A DNA stretch of 38,446 nt from Paracoccaceae bacterium (GTDB lineage: Bacteria > Pseudomonadota > Alphaproteobacteria > Rhodobacterales > Rhodobacteraceae): contig SPJP01000020.1 in assembly GCA_006844665.1 (NCBI GenBank), positions 1 through 38,446 of the forward strand. Direction: 5' to 3'. Numbering within the stretch: the first letter of the stretch is position 1; the number at the start of each line of letters is the position of its first letter. This document shows, in pieces, positions 36,935-38,446 of this stretch. The translations under genes were made by a program, and so were the position numbers. Below the pieces are notes generated by a model. That model searched no databases. It was not told the origin of the DNA and saw only the letters and a list, made by a program, of their open reading frames with translations.

Positions 36935-38446
36935 TTAGAACTTCCAGTCCACCCGCAGCTGCAGGCCGTAGGATTGGTAATTGTCTGCGAACAGGCCATC
37001 GTAATAACCGGACAAAGACGTGCGCACATCGTTCAGGCTTAGATAGTTAAAGCCCAAATCCAAGCGCATTCTGGCGTCTTCATGGACGACTTGCTGGCCT
37101 GCGGACAGGCCCTCGGTCGAGTTGAAGCGGCCCGAAAAGCCCCCGGTCAGCAGAAAGTCCCCTTCCCAGATATCCAGAGGCTTGGCGAAATCTGCGCCGA
37201 TGGCCAGTTCGGTGAAGGCTACTTTTTGGCCGGGGACCAGGTTGCCCAAGCTATCGGTGTAGTCGTCTGTGACGTCCGACGCGTGGGACAAGGTCAGGCT
37301 GGGGCGCCAGGTGATGTCGGGCAAGATCATCTCGCCTGTCACGCGGCTGGTGACCATCACGCGGTTCGATGTGTAATCATCACTATAGGTGCCGAACGGC
37401 GAGACCGTGTTATAGGACCGGCCTGCTAGGGCAGACAGTTCGAAATACAGTGGCTGGGATGGGTGCCTAGCGACCATATAGGGGCCAACGAACCAACCTG
37501 TGCCTTCCGTGACCGCCGCGCCAGAGGTCGCGCGGGCATAGTCCAGCTGCACCATGCCGCCGACCATCAAGTTATCGCTTAGAAACTCGTGATAGCCAAA
37601 GGCTGTATGGGCGTAATCCGTGTCTTCGACCCCGATATTGGACCAGGCCAGCTTGCCCCGGAACCAGGCGTTTGACCCGGCTTTGGTTTGGAAATCCAAA
37701 ACGCCATGGCCGCGGGTCACATTGGCATTAAAGCCGCCGCCGATGCCTTGGGTCATGAAATTGGTGGTGTTGGGCTGGTTCGAGATTAGGTTGCTGGCCC
37801 GAGAGTTGATGTAGTCTTTGACCATCTCGCGGGTGACTTCGACTGTGTTGTCTTTAACCACCAAATCATTGCTGGCGGTGCTAGCGTTGCCAGCCAAATC
37901 TGCCGCCGCCCCTGCTGCGACAGAGATCGCGACATCGCCGCCACCGTTTGGAGTGATGGTCGCGGTATAGACGGTAGGGCCGCCTGCCAAACCGCTGGCC
38001 GATGCGTTGGTGATTGTGATATCCGTCAGGTCAAAGCCGGTCACTGCCTCGGAAAACGTGAAGGTCGCTGTGAACGGATCGGTGCTGGTGGTTTCGGCCA
38101 CGCTGGCGGTAATTGCGGGCGTCGGGGCCGTGCCGTCATGGGAACCTGTCGCGGCATTGGAGGCCAGGTTGTCATTGCCGGCGGCATCGGTGAACATCCC
38201 TGCCGCGACGCTGACACCGATCGCCCCGTCTGCAATGGGCGTGACCGTTGCCAGGAACTGCTTTTTGTCGCCCTGATCCACCAACGAATCCACGGTTAGG
38301 TTCACCAGGGTCAAATCAGCGGCAACAAAGTTTGTTGTTTCCTCGCTGGTCGTGATCATCACGGTGCGTTGGCCGTTCAATGGCCCTTGGAAGGTGCCGA
38401 CCGTAACCGTTGGCGGCGTTGTGTCGAACACGGCTGTCACTTCGTT
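36935..38446 (-). CDS. Outer-membrane protein with bacterial Ig-like repeats and C-terminal autotransporter-like beta-barrel, truncated at window end
   Basis: Two Ig-like repeats (DTTPPTVTV...; GTAPTPAITASV...TFTFSEAVTGFDLTDITITNAS) then alternating beta-barrel sequence ending in LQLRVDWKF (terminal F); frame still open upstream at 38446. Confidence 0.8.
   Translation of the reverse strand, partial: NEVTAVFDTTPPTVTVGTFQGPLNGQRTVMITTSEETTNFVAADLTLVNLTVDSLVDQGDKKQFLATVTPIADGAIGVSVAAGMFTDAAGNDNLASNAATGSHDGTAPTPAITASVAETTSTDPFTATFTFSEAVTGFDLTDITITNASASGLAGGPTVYTATITPNGGGDVAISVAAGAAADLAGNASTASNDLVVKDNTVEVTREMVKDYINSRASNLISNQPNTTNFMTQGIGGGFNANVTRGHGVLDFQTKAGSNAWFRGKLAWSNIGVEDTDYAHTAFGYHEFLSDNLMVGGMVQLDYARATSGAAVTEGTGWFVGPYMVARHPSQPLYFELSALAGRSYNTVSPFGTYSDDYTSNRVMVTSRVTGEMILPDITWRPSLTLSHASDVTDDYTDSLGNLVPGQKVAFTELAIGADFAKPLDIWEGDFLLTGGFSGRFNSTEGLSAGQQVVHEDARMRLDLGFNYLSLNDVRTSLSGYYDGLFADNYQSYGLQLRVDWKF

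Overview
This 38.4 kb window looks like chromosomal DNA from a Rhodobacterales/Roseobacter-type alphaproteobacterium. That placement is inferred from gene content (ccrM, serC-serA with a leader RNA, DUF4170, IalB, Hint-family protein); no database search was run. Most of it is housekeeping: DNA repair (xthA, mutY), a KDO/lipid A operon (waaA-lpxK), ccrM-rnhB, serine biosynthesis (serC-serA divergent from serB), rlmN, dapD/dapE, rnr, typA, a tRNA-Arg(CCT), an AlkB-type hydroxylase, a LacI-type regulator, a DUF2235 hydrolase and a truncated Ig-repeat/beta-barrel outer-membrane protein. I see no CRISPR array, prophage, transposon or recognisable defence island. The best candidates for something undescribed are: (1) a ccrM upstream region with four GANTC sites plus a perfect DnaA box within 100 bp; (2) four perfectly phased 11-bp GTCGGT repeats between serC and serA; (3) a 12.5-14.3 kb cluster with a membrane protein carrying an apparent C-terminal winged-helix domain (reverse of ToxR order), an overlapping small secreted protein, a Cys/Arg repeat secreted protein and an untracked 57-aa ORF with a strong Shine-Dalgarno; and (4) a Hint-family protein apparently lacking both catalytic Cys and His. 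Functional assignments rest on motif recognition in the translated ORFs.
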